Source: Sulfurimicrobium sp. | GTDB lineage: Bacteria > Pseudomonadota > Gammaproteobacteria > Burkholderiales > Sulfuricellaceae | Direction of reading: 5' to 3' | NCBI GenBank assembly: GCA_030652035.1 | Contig: JAUSBJ010000009.1 | Span: 210,587-274,586, forward strand | DNA: 64,000 nucleotides | Shown here: piece by piece, positions 1-9,258 of the stretch | Position numbering within the stretch: the stretch's first letter is position 1 | Layout of the letters: each line of letters opens with the position of its first letter | Program-made: the position numbers and the translations under genes | Notes under the pieces: generated by a model | What the model was told of the DNA's origin: nothing | Database searches by the model: none | What the model saw: only the letters and a program-made list of their open reading frames with translations

Positions 1-1084
1 CCTGCACGTCGGCATCTTCGCCGCCGACGAAATCGTCCAGTTTCAGGACTTCATTTTTCAGGTAGAAATCCAGCTCGCGGCGCAGGAAGCCACCAAGGTC
101 TTTGTGGATGAAATAATCCATGGTGTTGCTGGCGGTGTATTGGCCGAGGTAGCGGGCGAGTAGCGCTTGCTTCTTGTCCTTGCCCTTCGGTACGTCACGG
201 GCCAGCACGTTGCGGTATTCCTCGGCCAGCGCCTTGCCATCGCCCGCCACGCCCGCAAGCGTTTCGAGCACCTTCTGCACCGTCTGCTCGTTGCGATCGG
301 CCTGCCATTTACCCTTTTGTGCCCGCGAAGGCTTGGTGGCATCAGGCTGGTAGTTGATGCGGATGACCAGCTCCGAGCCTTCCCATGCGATGGGGGCTTC
401 ATCGTCGAGGATGAAGTAGCGCTCGTCCTTGTCGCTGGTCTTGACGTTGTTATGCGCTCCCTCGGCGGCATCGATGACGCGGAAATGAACTTTCAGCGCC
501 GCCCCGCTGCTGCCTTCTTCATCGAACAGTTGCCGGTTGATGCCGCGCTCGTCTTTTTGCAGCGCCTTGCGTGGGTCGAAACTGAAATGGGAAAAGTTCT
601 CGGTGGTCTTGATGTAATACTGATCCTTGTTGGCCCAATGCAGCACGACCTCGGAGCCGTCGTAAGGCACCGCATAGGTTTCCGCGCCGCCTGCCGCCCC
701 CTTGCCATAGCGCCTGAGCGACATGAAATCGCCTTCGTCGTAGTAGCGCGAAAAGAAGCGGTGGAGGTGGTCGTAAATCTCGGCGTCCTCGCCGCCGGTG
801 AGGCGAACCACTTCGTAGCGGGCGCGGGCCTGCTGCACCTTGGGCGCGGCATCGGGGTCAGGGGCGCCAAACTCGATGGCCTGCTGCCGGGCGCCCCGGC
901 TGGCAAACACCTTGTCGATAAGCTGGTCGAATTCGGTTTCAAGGAAGGCTTCCACCTGCCCGCGCTTGGCGTGCATGATGCGGTAGAGTCCGAAATCCAG
1001 ATCGGGCTGGTCGAGCTGGAACATCTCCCGCAGCAGGTTCAGCAGGCGCTGTTTCTTCTCGTTCATCTTGTTTTCGACGGCCAT
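1..1084 (-). CDS. Large adenine-specific DNA methyltransferase, N-terminal part (cut by window edge)
   Basis: About 361 codons are readable from the ATG at 1084 to the window edge with no stop, so the C-terminal part is missing. The start reads MAVENKMNEKKQRLLNLLRE followed by FQLDQPDLDFGLYRIM. Further on are YTASNTMDYFIHKDLGG and RRELDFYLKNEV, phrases I associate with the ~1000-residue type III-like (COG2189) adenine methylases. The catalytic NPPY-type motif would lie outside the window, so methylation activity is inferred from family resemblance only. It starts 17 bp after the stop of the SNF2 helicase gene, has GAGAG just upstream, and is clearly co-transcribed with it. The pair suggests a restriction/phage-defence locus; a restriction subunit may follow beyond the edge. 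Confidence 0.75.
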   Translation of the reverse strand, partial: MAVENKMNEKKQRLLNLLREMFQLDQPDLDFGLYRIMHAKRGQVEAFLETEFDQLIDKVFASRGARQQAIEFGAPDPDAAPKVQQARARYEVVRLTGGEDAEIYDHLHRFFSRYYDEGDFMSLRRYGKGAAGGAETYAVPYDGSEVVLHWANKDQYYIKTTENFSHFSFDPRKALQKDERGINRQLFDEEGSSGAALKVHFRVIDAAEGAHNNVKTSDKDERYFILDDEAPIAWEGSELVIRINYQPDATKPSRAQKGKWQADRNEQTVQKVLETLAGVAGDGKALAEEYRNVLARDVPKGKDKKQALLARYLGQYTASNTMDYFIHKDLGGFLRRELDFYLKNEVLKLDDFVGGEDADVQ

Positions 1085-1101
1085 GGTGCTTCTCTCAATA
1101 G

Positions 1102-3996
1102 TCAAACCACCCTGAATCTCAGGGTGAATAGGTTATTTGTTTCGGTGTGCTGCTGGATGCGTTTTTCGAGTTGGTCGATCAAGGCATCGCGGCGCTCGAT
1201 GATTTCGTCCTCGACGGAAAAAATGTCCTGCCGCTGTCGCCGCTGGCGGCGTTCCAGTCCGCGCAGTTCGTTCTGGATGGAGGATTGCTCTTCCAGCGTG
1301 GCGGCCTTGCGGGCGTCGCGTTTTAGTTGGGCGATACGGGCCTTGGTCTCGCGCAGGCCTTCCTCTGTGGCCAGCAGCTTGTCGTCGGCCCACTTTTCCA
1401 GCTTGTCTCGTTCCTCATTGAAAAGGCGCTGGTTGGCTTCCAATAGCTCGGCAATGCGTGCCTGTATCTGCCGACCCGCGTTGGCGGCCAGCGAATCGGG
1501 GGGCGTTTCGGTCGTGGGCGATGGCTTGCCGGTGGCCTGCACCGAGAAGAGCTTTTCGCAGGTTTCCTGATCGAGGGTTAGTCCGTCGTCGGTGATGGCG
1601 GAAAAAAGCAGCGATTCGGCAGTATCGAAGGCCATGGCGGTCAGAGTGTTGAGCGTCAACCAGCCGCTCTTGCCGCGCAGCTGCTCGATGACCGAAAGCC
1701 GCGTTGCGTGGCCGCTGGAATCGAACGTCAGTTCGGCCAGCGGTGTGGCCGCTTGCCTGGCGTTGTCCAGCACCCATTCGCCCAGAGGGTGGTTGAGGCG
1801 GTAAGCATGGGCGAGCATGTCGCTCTGCTTGCCGCCGCGCACCAGCTGATAACGCCCCACCGGGGCCTCGGGCAGGGGTGATCGGGCCAGCGAAAACGCA
1901 TAGTTGGCCTCCTCGAAGCGAGTGCCGCAGTGGGTTTCACGTTCGAGAACGTGGCGCGTCGCCCCCCAGAACCAGCGACCGATCTTGTCGAGGCGGGCTT
2001 CGGCCTCGTCCAGCCGCAATTTCAGGCGGTCATGCACGTCTTCGTCGAAGTGTTCCAGCAGTTGGGTCTGGGTTTCACGGATACGGTTGCCGATGTCCTC
2101 TTCCAGCTCCGCTTGCAGTGCGGCGAAGGCGGCCTCGATGTCTTCGGGCTGGCGGCAGGTATCGTAGATTTGCAGGATGCGGCGCTCGAAGTCGATACCG
2201 CTCTCGATGCGGCCCAGCACCTCGTCGGACGCGCCGAACACGCCGGAGAACAGGCTGAACTTCTCGGTCAGCAACTCCAATACCCGCTGGTCGGCCTGGT
2301 TGCGGGTGTTGAGGAAGTTGATTACCACCACGTCGTAGCGTTGGCCATAACGATGGCAGCGGCCTATCCGCTGCTCGATGCGTTGCGGGTTCCATGGCAG
2401 GTCGTAGTTGATGATGAGCGCGCAAAACTGGAGGTTTATGCCTTCGGCTCCAGCTTCGGTGGCGATCATGATGTCCGCACCGTGGCCATCCATGCGGCGA
2501 AAATGGTCGATCAGGGCGGTGCGGCGATCCACCTGCGGCGATCCGGCGATGCGGTCGCTGCCCTTGTTGGCCACCATCCAGGCCTGATAGATGCGGGTGG
2601 ATTCTTCTCCCGTATTGGTGCCGCTGAATGAAACCAGCTTGTCGCCGTAGCCGTTGGCGGTGAGGAAGCGGAACAGGTATTCCTGTGTGCGGCGGGATTC
2701 GGTGAAGATGATGGCTTTGCGGGGGGCTTTCAGCTCGTCCATCTTGTCGAAGCCAAGTTCGAGTGCGACCAACAGGGCTTGGGCCTTGGTATCAGTTTCG
2801 ATGCGCCCTGCCGATTCGATGAAGCTGTTGATTTCGGCAATCTCCCGCCGCACGGCTGCCGGGTCGAATTGGGTGGGTTCGCCGTCGGTGGTGTCGTCGG
2901 GGGCATCGCCGGATTCTTCGAGGTAGTCGTCCCCGATTTCCTCGTCCTCGATCAGCTTTTCCAGCAAGCCATCGTCAATGTCGCCTTGGCCTTCAAGCAA
3001 TTTTTCTAGCCGATTTCGGATGGTGGTCAGCGTGGCGACCACGGCATGGGAGCTGGAAGCGAGCAACTTGCGAAGGATCAGGCCCGTCAGGTGGCGCTGC
3101 TGCCGGGGCAGCGCGTAGGAGTCTTCCGTGGCGAGGAAGGCGGAAATGGCTTCGTAGAGGCTCTGCTCGTCGTCAGTGGGATTGAAAGGCTGCGTCAGTG
3201 CCTTGCGTTCGGTGTAGCGGACGTATTCCAGCACCTGCTTGCGCAGGGTTCGCTTGACGAAAGTTTGCAGCCTGTCGCGCAGGCTGGAAAGCGGCGCACC
3301 TGCCGACATGAACTGCTTGCGGAAAGCACTCTCGTCGCCGAATAAATGCTCATCAAGCAGTGTCGAGAGGCCATACAGCTCTATCAGGGAGTTTTGCAGC
3401 GGCGTGGCCGTCAGCAGCAGCTTCTTCCTGCCGTCGAAGGCCCGCCGCAAGGCCTGCCCGGTGCGATTGTTGGCACGATGGGCATTGCGAAGCTTGTGGG
3501 CCTCATCGATGACCACCAAATCCCACGGAATGGCCCGCATTTCGGCTTCCAGCCTGGCGGCGAACTGGTAGGAGACAATCACTATCTGTTTGCCGGCGAG
3601 ACCTTCCAGCGTTGATAACGGCGTGCCGGCCCGCAGCTTGCGAAGGCTTACGGCATCGAGAACGGTAGCCCGCAGGGCGAACTTTTCCAGCAACTCCTGC
3701 GCCCACTGCTTGCGAAGGCTGGCAGGGCAAACCACCAGCAGCCGTCGCCGCCGTTCCGCCCAATACTGGCACAGCACCAGTGCCGCTTCGATGGTCTTGC
3801 CGAGGCCCACTTCGTCGGCCAGCAGCACGCCCTGCTGAATCGGATTACGCAGGGCAAACAGGGCGGCATCGATCTGGTGAGGATTTAGATCGACGTTGGC
3901 ATCAAAAAGCGATTGGGAAAGTCGATCCACGCCATCGGTTTCATGGCGCCGCGTCAGCTCGTAAGCGTAATATTTTGCGTGGTAGGCGGAAATCAC
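1102..3996 (-). CDS. SNF2/RapA-like DEAH helicase of a restriction/defence-type unit
   Basis: 964 residues. The Walker A region (LADEVGLGKTIEAA) is at about residues 59-72, DEAH at about 164-167, and the C-terminal helicase lobe has the motif V/VI stretches IATEAGAEGINLQ and QRIEQRIGRCHRYGQ. A long charged, coiled-coil-rich tail follows (EERDKLEKWADDK, LRGLERRQRRQRQD). These are the features of SNF2-family ATPases that translocate on double-stranded DNA. GTG at 3996 gives MISAYHAKYYAYELTRR, which matches how I recall relatives starting; the frame stays open a little further upstream. It sits directly upstream of the large methylase gene, a pairing seen in type III-like restriction units and resembling the DrmD/DrmMI pair of class 1 DISARM. 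Which system this is cannot be decided from the window. Confidence 0.85.
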   Translation of the reverse strand: MISAYHAKYYAYELTRRHETDGVDRLSQSLFDANVDLNPHQIDAALFALRNPIQQGVLLADEVGLGKTIEAALVLCQYWAERRRRLLVVCPASLRKQWAQELLEKFALRATVLDAVSLRKLRAGTPLSTLEGLAGKQIVIVSYQFAARLEAEMRAIPWDLVVIDEAHKLRNAHRANNRTGQALRRAFDGRKKLLLTATPLQNSLIELYGLSTLLDEHLFGDESAFRKQFMSAGAPLSSLRDRLQTFVKRTLRKQVLEYVRYTERKALTQPFNPTDDEQSLYEAISAFLATEDSYALPRQQRHLTGLILRKLLASSSHAVVATLTTIRNRLEKLLEGQGDIDDGLLEKLIEDEEIGDDYLEESGDAPDDTTDGEPTQFDPAAVRREIAEINSFIESAGRIETDTKAQALLVALELGFDKMDELKAPRKAIIFTESRRTQEYLFRFLTANGYGDKLVSFSGTNTGEESTRIYQAWMVANKGSDRIAGSPQVDRRTALIDHFRRMDGHGADIMIATEAGAEGINLQFCALIINYDLPWNPQRIEQRIGRCHRYGQRYDVVVINFLNTRNQADQRVLELLTEKFSLFSGVFGASDEVLGRIESGIDFERRILQIYDTCRQPEDIEAAFAALQAELEEDIGNRIRETQTQLLEHFDEDVHDRLKLRLDEAEARLDKIGRWFWGATRHVLERETHCGTRFEEANYAFSLARSPLPEAPVGRYQLVRGGKQSDMLAHAYRLNHPLGEWVLDNARQAATPLAELTFDSSGHATRLSVIEQLRGKSGWLTLNTLTAMAFDTAESLLFSAITDDGLTLDQETCEKLFSVQATGKPSPTTETPPDSLAANAGRQIQARIAELLEANQRLFNEERDKLEKWADDKLLATEEGLRETKARIAQLKRDARKAATLEEQSSIQNELRGLERRQRRQRQDIFSVEDEIIERRDALIDQLEKRIQQHTETNNLFTLRFRVV

Positions 3997-4058
3997 AGGC
4001 TGTCGTTCATTTGCTTTTTCTTGATAGGTTGCGGTGCGGGTTTCATCAATAGTTTGAC

Positions 4059-4268
4059 CTATTTGCCACCTGTGGCGGGTTTATGCCCATCAGCAGATTG
4101 GGCGCCCTGTTCGGGGATCGTGACACCGTTCCGCCCACAATAGTCCCGAATCATCACCTCAACCATATTGGCGATGCTGCGGTGTTCCTGCTCGGCGGCG
4201 GTGCGTAACGCATCTTTCAGTCCCGGTTCGATACGAAAGGTCAGCGTGGCGGTTTTGGCGGCGGCCAT
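4059..4268 (-). CDS. Ribbon-helix-helix (CopG/Arc-like) small DNA-binding protein
   Basis: 69 residues. The N-terminal half (TATLTFRIEPGLKDALRTAA, then RSIANMVEVMIRDYC) has the short beta strand plus two helices of a ribbon-helix-helix fold. The C-terminal tail is polar and probably disordered. The family binds DNA as a dimer and commonly acts as an antitoxin or autoregulator. No toxin lies next to it; the helicase gene starts 62 bp downstream on the same strand, so it may instead regulate the helicase/methylase unit. The ATG at 4268 lies about ten bases after a GGGAG-type ribosome-binding site. Confidence 0.65.
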   Translation of the reverse strand: MAAAKTATLTFRIEPGLKDALRTAAEQEHRSIANMVEVMIRDYCGRNGVTIPEQGAQSADGHKPATGGK

Positions 4269-4579
4269 TGTTCTCCCTCAAGCAGCGCTTGTAATGCGAA
4301 TGTGCTGTAATGTACCGTAATGTCCGGCATAATCCAAATAATCGATTCCACCTCACCGAAGGAGCGAACACATGGCCCGGTTCGACTTCACCATAACTTG
4401 GCGCTGCGCTGTGATCAGATTCAAAGACTACGGAGCAGTTTCATGCAGAGCGAGATTCCTCAATTGGCCGGTAAGCGGACTTTCCGACAGCGAAGGCTTC
4501 TATGACTGCAACGGGTCGAAAGTGACTATCGGTTGGCGCGTAGGAGTAAAAGCGGAGGGTTAACGCTGCCCACTGGGAA
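4269..4579. other. Intergenic region with one doubtful small reading frame
   Basis: 311 bp between the RHH gene and the broken PIN gene. A plus-strand frame at 4372-4563 (63 codons, MARFDFTITW...) is preceded by a good GAAGGAG site. Its downstream half (about 4440-4540) looks like dispersed non-coding sequence rather than protein, and I recognise no domain. It may be a gene start left behind by a rearrangement. No promoter, RNA or terminator is recognised with confidence. Confidence 0.3.
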
Positions 4580-4867
4580 TTACCGGAACGGGTTCCTGAT
4601 GCTCATCGCGTCGATGTCCATTCCATCCTGCATGTCTTCCGAAAGCAAGACTTCCGCGCCAGGCAAAACGGCGGCTGCGCAGATATGGGCGTCATGGAGC
4701 GATATCTTGTAGCGCCTGGAAATCTCGACTGCTTTTTCGTGTGATTCCAGCGTTAGCGGGGCGATATCGCAAGTGGCCTTGACGGCAAGCAGGATGCGGT
4801 CGATTTCCTCCCACGTCATTTTCAGCTTGCGCAAACAAACGGAAACGACTTCGTTGAGCGCCTGCAC
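4580..4867 (-). pseudogene. PIN-domain (VapC-like) toxin, 5'-truncated remnant
   Basis: 95 residues from a GTG. The visible part corresponds to the last two thirds of a ~135-residue PIN ribonuclease: QALNEVVSVCLRK, then LTLESHEKAVEISRRYKIS, LHDAHICAAA and LLSEDMQDGMDI. The late acidic residues are kept (D of LHDAH, E/D of SEDMQDG). The N-terminal strand carrying the first catalytic Asp (normally LDTNV...) is absent, and the frame runs into a stop about 13 codons upstream after a lysine-rich, non-PIN stretch. The protein is therefore probably inactive. No partner antitoxin is adjacent. The neighbourhood (RHH protein, defence genes) is typical of accessory DNA. Confidence 0.7.
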
Positions 4868-4939
4868 AAGCGCGGCGGGGAGCCTCCCTTTTTCTTTTTT
4901 CCGTTACTGTCGTGCTCAGTAATGATTAGCAGCCCGGGT

Positions 4940-5374
4940 TCATTTGAACATGAGCAGCCCGACACCAAAGACAATCGCAGCGGTGCCTATGGCTTGAATG
5001 CTCGTTAATTGCTCACTCAGAAAGAAGTAGGCGAGGAGCGCGGCCACCAGGGGATAGGCCCCGGATATGGCCAACACGACTCCGGAACTCAGGCCCGGGA
5101 ATGCCATGGCTTTTACCAGAAAAATATTCCCCACTGCGCCACTCAAGGCGGCGAGAACAAGCCAAGGAATATTTCCACTAATCTTGTCAAAAGGAAACGG
5201 GTCTGAGCGGGCCATGGCTAGCGATGCGGAGATGGCCGCGCCAAAGAGCATGACCAGCGCGACCACCCACTCCCCTTGTATTTCCTTGAGGGACAGCAGC
5301 TTGTAGGAAAACCCCCATACACCATAGAGCAACAGGGCCAGCAGGGTGAGCACGAATCCTTGGGTCATTTCCAA
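4940..5374 (-). CDS. EamA/DMT-type small membrane permease
   Basis: 144 residues, almost entirely hydrophobic, with about five transmembrane stretches. Its single EamA repeat ends FFLSEQLTSIQAIGTAAIVF and GVGLLMFK. The phrase YKLLSLKEIQGEW after the first helix and the conserved GAYPLVAALLAYFFLSE block are typical of drug/metabolite transporter superfamily half-size members, which work as dimers; full-length members have two such repeats. Substrate unknown. It follows the ure locus on the same strand, separated by a 190-bp gap (5375-5564) in which I see nothing recognisable, so co-transcription is uncertain. Confidence 0.75.
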   Translation of the reverse strand: MEMTQGFVLTLLALLLYGVWGFSYKLLSLKEIQGEWVVALVMLFGAAISASLAMARSDPFPFDKISGNIPWLVLAALSGAVGNIFLVKAMAFPGLSSGVVLAISGAYPLVAALLAYFFLSEQLTSIQAIGTAAIVFGVGLLMFK

Positions 5375-5564
5375 TCCATATCTAATTCAAAACCTGTCTT
5401 TATTAACACAAACCCGGCCACGGCGCCCGGGGACAAGCGCAAAACCGCTAACCCACCCGACATTTGGCTAAAGTTGGTGCCATTGGATGGCGTCTGTTTA
5501 TGTTTTACGTGAATGAGATTGAAGTCGATAACGCGCCGGGATTGGCGGGCACAGAGCGATCAGA

Positions 5565-6188
5565 TCATTCCCGGCAAGCAAGCATGCCCTGATGTTCAAT
5601 CATGTGGATGATTTCCTCCAGCCCCTGGCCGGTTTTCATGTTTGAAAAGATGAAGGGGCGCTCGCCGCGCATTTTTTTCGCATCGCGATCCATCACTTCA
5701 AGCGAGGCGCCCACCATGGGGGCGAGGTCGATCTTGTTGATCACCAGCAGGTCGGATTTGGTGATGCCGGGGCCGCCCTTGCGCGGGATCTTCTCGCCGG
5801 CGGCCACGTCGATGACGTAGAGGGTGAGGTCCGATAGTTCCGGGCTGAAGGTGGCGGCGAGGTTGTCGCCGCCGCTCTCGACGAAGATCACGTCCAGGCC
5901 GGGGAAGCGCTGGTTGAGGCGCTCCACGGCTTCGAGGTTGATGCTGGCGTCCTCGCGGATGGCGGTGTGCGGGCAGCCGCCGGTTTCCACGCCGAGGATG
6001 CGCTCGGGCGCCAGGGCCTGATTTTTGACCAGGAACTGGGCATCTTCCTCGGTGTAGATGTCGTTGGTGACCACCGCGATGTTGTACTTGTCGCGCAGCG
6101 CCAGGCACAGGGCCAATGTCAGGGCGGTCTTGCCGGAGCCGACCGGGCCGCCGATGCCGACGCGCAGGGGTTGGGATGGATGGTTCAT
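5565..6188 (-). CDS. ureG: Urease accessory GTPase UreG
   Basis: 207 residues. UreG is the SIMIBI-class GTPase that drives nickel delivery to apo-urease together with UreD/H and UreF. The P-loop is near the N-terminus ([18 protein letters not shown], about residues 11-28). The metal-binding Cys-Pro-His is present ([15 protein letters not shown]), with a G3-like [15 protein letters not shown] and the base-recognising NKIDLAP. Length is normal for the family. Its ATG overlaps the ureF stop in an ATGA arrangement, so it is the last gene of the urt-ure unit and translationally coupled to ureF. Confidence 0.97.
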   Translation of the reverse strand: MNHPSQPLRVGIGGPVGSGKTALTLALCLALRDKYNIAVVTNDIYTEEDAQFLVKNQALAPERILGVETGGCPHTAIREDASINLEAVERLNQRFPGLDVIFVESGGDNLAATFSPELSDLTLYVIDVAAGEKIPRKGGPGITKSDLLVINKIDLAPMVGASLEVMDRDAKKMRGERPFIFSNMKTGQGLEEIIHMIEHQGMLACRE

Positions 6189-6853
6189 GATCTGAATAAT
6201 CTCGTGTATTGGGTTTCGTGGCGGCAGCAGGCAATGGCGAACGCCGGCAGGTAATTATGGGTTTCAACAAGCGGTGCGGACACGGCGGCTTCCGCCAGGC
6301 GCGGGAGGTGGCTGCCCAGTTCGAGCAGCATGCGCTGGCCCGCCGTCTGACCCAGCGGAACCGCCTTGACTGCGGCCATGACCTGGTTCTCGGCCCAGGC
6401 CCAGAGATAGCCCGCCACCGCGTCCGGACCGGAGATCGCCCAGTGGGCGGCAGCGCAACTCCAGGCCAGGGGGAAACTCGGTGTGGCGAAAGCGGCGAGG
6501 CCTTGCGCGGGGAAGCCGCTCAGGTCGTTCAGCAGGCGCGTCAGCGAGTAGCCCATTTGCAAGGTTTCAGCGCGCAGCTCGGCGCTCTCACGGCTGGCGA
6601 TGAATTCGGCATCCAGTTCCGCCAGCCGCGCCATGTCGCTCCTCTGCCAGGCGGCCTGCATGCGGGCGAGATACACCGCCTCGAAACGGGCGATGCCGAA
6701 TTCCATGCAATCCCTGATCCACAGCAGCGCATCGGCTTCGTTCCGGATGGCCGACGTTTCCACTGCCCATTCCAGGCCTTGCGAATAGGTGTAGGCGCCA
6801 ACCGGCAGCGTGGGGCTGGCGAGGTGCAGGAGACGGATCAGGGCGAGGTTCAT
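6185..6853 (-). CDS. ureF: Urease accessory protein UreF
   Basis: 222 residues from the ATG at 6853, whose A is also the last base of the ureE stop (TGATG). The N-terminus [21 protein letters not shown] is the hallmark start of UreF, followed by a [10 protein letters not shown] helix and an all-alpha body. UreF bridges UreD and UreG in the nickel-insertion complex and gates GTP hydrolysis. A longer in-frame extension upstream runs through ureE in another frame and is not credible. It ends in a 4-base overlap with ureG. Confidence 0.95.
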   Translation of the reverse strand: MNLALIRLLHLASPTLPVGAYTYSQGLEWAVETSAIRNEADALLWIRDCMEFGIARFEAVYLARMQAAWQRSDMARLAELDAEFIASRESAELRAETLQMGYSLTRLLNDLSGFPAQGLAAFATPSFPLAWSCAAAHWAISGPDAVAGYLWAWAENQVMAAVKAVPLGQTAGQRMLLELGSHLPRLAEAAVSAPLVETHNYLPAFAIACCRHETQYTRLFRS

Positions 6854-7362
6854 CAGCGCCCGCGCCCCGCCATGTCGTGGATGCGCGGGCCGCGCCCCTC
6901 GCCGTCGGCGCTGTGGCCGTGCGGCTGGGTATGGCCGCCGTGGCCGCCATAGGCGCCGCTCTCCGGGTCGAAGGAGGCTTCGCATTCGGTCACGGCCAGG
7001 CCCAGGCCGCGCACCATTTCGCCCAGCACGTGATCGCGGCCAAAGCGCAGCAGGCCGGGCTGCAACTCGACCGCCACATGGCGGTTGCCGAGGTGATAGG
7101 CGGCGCGGGCCAGCAACAGCATATCGCCGCTGCGCGCTTCCATCACGGCTTCGGGCGCAGCATGGACCTGCACCACACGCCCGTCGTTGGCCAGCAGCAG
7201 GTCGCCGGCGCGCAACACCGTGCCGCGCTCCAGGAACAGGCCGGCTTCCTCTCCGCTTAGCAGCCGGGAACGGAAGCGGCATTTGCAGCGCACGTCGAAG
7301 GGCAGCAGCAGGTACTCGGTAGCCTCAGCATCGGCGGGGGCTTTTTTTTCGATCAGCATCAT
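6853..7362 (-). CDS. ureE: Urease nickel metallochaperone UreE
   Basis: 169 residues. UreE carries nickel to the UreDFG-apo-urease complex. The N-terminal peptide-binding domain (LPFDVRCKCRFRSRLLSGEE, LERGTVLRAGDLLLANDGR) is followed by the metal-binding domain with the YHLGNRHVAVEL block, which carries the conserved His. Close to the C-terminus a short His-rich stretch (GGHGGHTQPHGH) offers extra nickel ligands; it is shorter than in Klebsiella-type UreE. The 164-bp gap to ureC upstream holds an inverted-repeat element. Confidence 0.95.
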   Translation of the reverse strand: MMLIEKKAPADAEATEYLLLPFDVRCKCRFRSRLLSGEEAGLFLERGTVLRAGDLLLANDGRVVQVHAAPEAVMEARSGDMLLLARAAYHLGNRHVAVELQPGLLRFGRDHVLGEMVRGLGLAVTECEASFDPESGAYGGHGGHTQPHGHSADGEGRGPRIHDMAGRGR

Positions 7363-7385
7363 GAAGCTATAAACCTCAATTCATA

Positions 7386-7510
7386 ACCGCAAAGGACGCA
7401 AAGGTTCGCAAGGTAAGGCAATGCATGGAATAAAACCCTACACCTCCGGCCAACAGTTCTGCTTTTTCAAGCCCTTGGCTTCCTTCGCGTACCTTCGCGT
7501 CCTTTGCGGT
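7386..7510. repeat. Inverted-repeat element A, copy 1 (ureC-ureE gap)
   Basis: The left arm at 7386-7413 (ACCGCAAAGGACGCAAAGG then TTCGCAAGG) and right arm at 7482-7510 are near-perfect reverse complements over about 28 bp, with a 68-bp centre. The right arm ends CGTCCTTTGCGGT. A second, shorter member of the same family lies in the ureB-ureA gap. This looks like a dispersed palindromic intergenic repeat. In RNA it would form a long stem inside the ure transcript and could affect processing or stability. Confidence 0.85.
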
Positions 7511-7526
7511 GAAACAGTATTTAAAA

Positions 7527-9233
7527 TTAAAACAGGAAATACCGTTGCGCCATGGGCAGCACGGCAGCCGGTTCGCATACCAGCAACTCGCCGTCCGCAC
7601 GCACGGCATAGGTTTCGGGGTCCACGTCGATGTGCGGCGTGGCGCTGTTGTGCACCATGTCGCGCTTGCCGATGTTGCGGGTGTTTTTCACCGCCATCAG
7701 CGGCTTGGACAGGCCCAGTGCCATGACGGCAGGGTTGTTCAGCGCGGCCTGCGAAACGAAGGTGACGGACGATTTGAGCCCGCCGCCGAAGCTGCCGAAC
7801 ATGGGGCGGTAGTGCACCGGCTGCGGCGTCGGGATCGAGGCGTTGGGGTCGCCCATGGCGGCCGCCGCAATCATGCCGCCCTTTAAAATCAGGCTGGGCT
7901 TGACGCCGAAAAAGGCCGGCTTCCACAGCACCAGGTCGGCCAGCTTGCCCACTTCCAGCGAACCCACCAGATGCGAGATGCCGTGCGTGATGGCGGGATT
8001 GATGGTGTATTTTGCGATATAGCGCTTGACCCGGAAGTTATCGTTGCGCGCCGGGTCGCCCTGCAGGGTGCCGCGCTGCAGCTTCATCTTGTGCGCCGCC
8101 TGCCAGGTGCGCAGGATGACCTCGCCGACCCGGCCCATGGCCTGGGAATCGGAACTCATCATGGAGAATACGCCGAGATCGTGCAGGATGTCCTCGGCGG
8201 CGATGGTCTCGCGCCGGATGCGGCTTTCCGCGAAGGCGATGTCCTCGGCGATGGAGGCATCCAGATGGTGGCACACCATCAGCATGTCGAGATGCTCGTC
8301 GATGGTGTTCACGGTGTAGGGCATGGTCGGGTTGGTGGAGCTGGGCAGCACGTTGGGCATGGCAGCCGCCCGGATGATGTCCGGCGCATGGCCGCCGCCC
8401 GCGCCCTCGGTGTGGAAGGTATGGATGGTGCGCCCCTTGAAGGCGGCCAGCGTGGATTCCACGAAGCCGGACTCGTTCAGGGTGTCGGTATGGATCGCAA
8501 CCTGCACGTCCATTTCCTCCGCCACAGAAAGGCAGTTGTCGATGGCGGCGGGCGTGGTGCCCCAGTCCTCGTGCAGCTTCAGCCCGATCACGCCGGCCTC
8601 GACCTGCTCCCTGATGGGCGCGGGCTGGCTGACATTGCCCTTGCCGAGGAACCCCAGGTTCATGGGAAAGGCGTCCGCCGCGCGCAGCATGGAGTGGATA
8701 TGCCACGGCCCCGGCGTGCAGGTGGTGGCATAAGTGCCGGTGGCAGGCCCCGTGCCGCCGCCCAGCATGGTGGTCACGCCGCTCATCAGCGCTTCCTCGA
8801 TCTGCTGCGGGCAGATGAAGTGGATGTGGCTGTCGATGCCGCCTGCGGTGACGATCATGCCCTCGCCGGCGATGATTTCCGTGCCCGCGCCGATGGGAAT
8901 GGTCACACCCGGCTGGATATCCGGATTGCCCGCTTTGCCGATGGCCGAAATATAGCCCTGCTTGATGCCGATATCGGCCTTGATGATCCCGCTCAGCGCA
9001 TCCACGATCAGCGCGTTGGTGATGACGGTGTCCGCGACTTCCGCTGACACACGCTGGCTTTGGCCCATGCCGTCGCGAATCACCTTGCCGCCGCCGAATT
9101 TCACTTCTTCGCCGTAGAGGGTGTAGTCCTTCTCCACCTCGATCCACAGCTCGGTGTCGGCCAGCCGGACGCGGTCGCCGACAGTGGGCCCGAACATTTC
9201 GGCATAGGCCTGGCGGGAAATTTTCTGGTTCAT
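7527..9233 (-). CDS. ureC: Urease alpha (catalytic) subunit UreC
   Basis: 568 residues starting [20 protein letters not shown], the usual length. UreC holds the di-nickel centre that hydrolyses urea to ammonia and carbamate. Visible landmarks are [20 protein letters not shown] (the HxH nickel ligands), the carbamylated lysine in GLKLHEDWG, the [12 protein letters not shown] and [15 protein letters not shown] histidines, and the mobile-flap Cys-His in MVCHHLD. A 17-residue extension upstream in frame is rejected because UreC proteins begin at this Met. hupE lies 25 bp upstream on the same strand. Confidence 0.98.
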   Translation of the reverse strand: MNQKISRQAYAEMFGPTVGDRVRLADTELWIEVEKDYTLYGEEVKFGGGKVIRDGMGQSQRVSAEVADTVITNALIVDALSGIIKADIGIKQGYISAIGKAGNPDIQPGVTIPIGAGTEIIAGEGMIVTAGGIDSHIHFICPQQIEEALMSGVTTMLGGGTGPATGTYATTCTPGPWHIHSMLRAADAFPMNLGFLGKGNVSQPAPIREQVEAGVIGLKLHEDWGTTPAAIDNCLSVAEEMDVQVAIHTDTLNESGFVESTLAAFKGRTIHTFHTEGAGGGHAPDIIRAAAMPNVLPSSTNPTMPYTVNTIDEHLDMLMVCHHLDASIAEDIAFAESRIRRETIAAEDILHDLGVFSMMSSDSQAMGRVGEVILRTWQAAHKMKLQRGTLQGDPARNDNFRVKRYIAKYTINPAITHGISHLVGSLEVGKLADLVLWKPAFFGVKPSLILKGGMIAAAAMGDPNASIPTPQPVHYRPMFGSFGGGLKSSVTFVSQAALNNPAVMALGLSKPLMAVKNTRNIGKRDMVHNSATPHIDVDPETYAVRADGELLVCEPAAVLPMAQRYFLF

Positions 9234-9258
9234 GGCATCGTCCCGGTTAGCATGAAGA

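Noticed and set aside
167..1570. 467-codon plus-strand open frame opposite the methylase and helicase genes
   Set aside because: Antisense to two clear genes with family motifs; low-complexity composition typical of GC-rich shadow frames.
1..3996. Calling the methylase/helicase pair class 1 DISARM
   Set aside because: Only two genes are visible and drmA/drmB/drmC are not in the window; type III-like restriction units have the same pair.
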